A stretch of 5,538 nucleotides of DNA from Pseudomonadota bacterium. GTDB lineage: Bacteria; Desulfobacterota; JADFVX01. Below the pieces are notes generated by a model. The model was not told the DNA's origin and did no database searches. It saw only the letters and a list, made by a program, of their open reading frames with translations. Shown here in pieces: positions 5,194-5,538 of the stretch. The stretch covers positions 1 through 5,538 of the forward strand of contig JADFVM010000368.1 of assembly GCA_015222555.1 (NCBI GenBank), written 5' to 3'. A program made the translations under genes and the position numbers. Every line of letters starts with the position of its first letter. Positions within the stretch are counted from its first letter, which is position 1.

Positions 5194-5520
5194 TCAATTT
5201 AAATAAACCGCGTCAAAGTGCACAACCGTCCATATAATGTAAGCCAGACCCACAAAAGTTCCGAAGGGAAACGTGATAAACCAGTTCAATGTCATCTTTG
5301 GTTTCTCGAACCGTAAACTGGTGGCCATGGTCATCATATTGGCCCATATCCACCAGAAACTGACCAGGGCCAGAAGATAAAAGCCCCATCTAGGCGCAAT
5401 AAAGACAAGGATAATGCCAGCGATATTGACTGGACAGCTCAAAAAAACATCGGCAAAGGCGATACCGTAATGGATCTTTTGTTCATGCCAGCTGTCAAAC
5501 GAGCCGTCCGTATTTTTCAT
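5194..5520 (-). CDS. Small multi-pass membrane protein of unknown function
   Basis: An unrecognised 108-residue protein with three likely membrane helices at about 20-42, 44-66 and 80-101, unusually rich in tryptophan and phenylalanine (for example FWWIWANMM at 55-63). The hydrophilic N-terminus (KNTDGSFDSWHEQKIHYG) is about 18 residues. No enzyme motif, lipobox or cysteine pair is visible. An AAGGG-type ribosome site lies about seven bases before the ATG, which supports this start. Only 18 bases remain to the window edge, so its promoter and any upstream operon partners cannot be seen. It is followed after 27 bases by a second small membrane protein, and the two may form a complex; that is inference from adjacency only. 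Confidence 0.72.
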   Translation of the reverse strand: MKNTDGSFDSWHEQKIHYGIAFADVFLSCPVNIAGIILVFIAPRWGFYLLALVSFWWIWANMMTMATSLRFEKPKMTLNWFITFPFGTFVGLAYIIWTVVHFDAVYLN

Positions 5521-5538
5521 TGCCTTACCCTTCAGGAC

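Noticed and set aside
1..5538. CRISPR array, tRNA or rRNA genes
   Set aside because: No regularly spaced direct repeats and no tRNA- or rRNA-like sequence were seen on either strand.

Overview
The window looks like a piece of a chromosome from a Gram-negative bacterium. The main evidence is a secreted LolA-like protein that would work in the periplasm or envelope, together with a pyrophosphate-type phosphofructokinase (PFK) common in anaerobes. The overall flavour (T. maritima-type PPi-PFK, LolA-like protein of the MGSD-motif type, dispersed palindromic repeats, IS200 remnant) resembles Desulfobacterota/deltaproteobacterial or neighbouring environmental lineages. This is an impression from remembered family members, not a computed placement.

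Every credible gene is on the minus strand, so transcription runs from high to low coordinates. In that order they are: two small unknown multi-pass membrane proteins (5520-5194, 5166-4735); an N-terminally truncated IS200-type transposase with its hairpin-rich right end (4734-about 4319); a secreted LolA-like lipoprotein-sorting protein (4278-3535); an intergenic stretch with a candidate promoter, a dyad and a pair of inverted palindromic repeats (3534-3327); a PPi-dependent phosphofructokinase (3326-2079); a YhcC/YtqA-family radical SAM enzyme (2027-1065); and a zinc/manganese-type ABC transporter ATPase (1015-191). The last 190 bases hold no credible gene and are packed with nested inverted repeats.

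The genes do not form one obvious pathway. The PFK, radical SAM and ABC ATPase genes are spaced by about 50 bases and could be co-transcribed from the promoter just downstream of the LolA-like gene. The two membrane proteins are 27 bases apart and are probably one unit, which ends where the IS200 remnant begins. The ATPase has no permease or binding protein here. The LolA-like protein has none of the RND/MMPL or LolCE-type partners often seen beside such genes.

I found no clear new multi-gene system. The parts most worth a second look are the composite foldback at 1-160, the repeat pair at 3370-3454 whose stems differ in compensating ways around a conserved loop, the transposase remnant fused in frame behind a single stop codon to the membrane gene, and the unknown membrane-protein pair.
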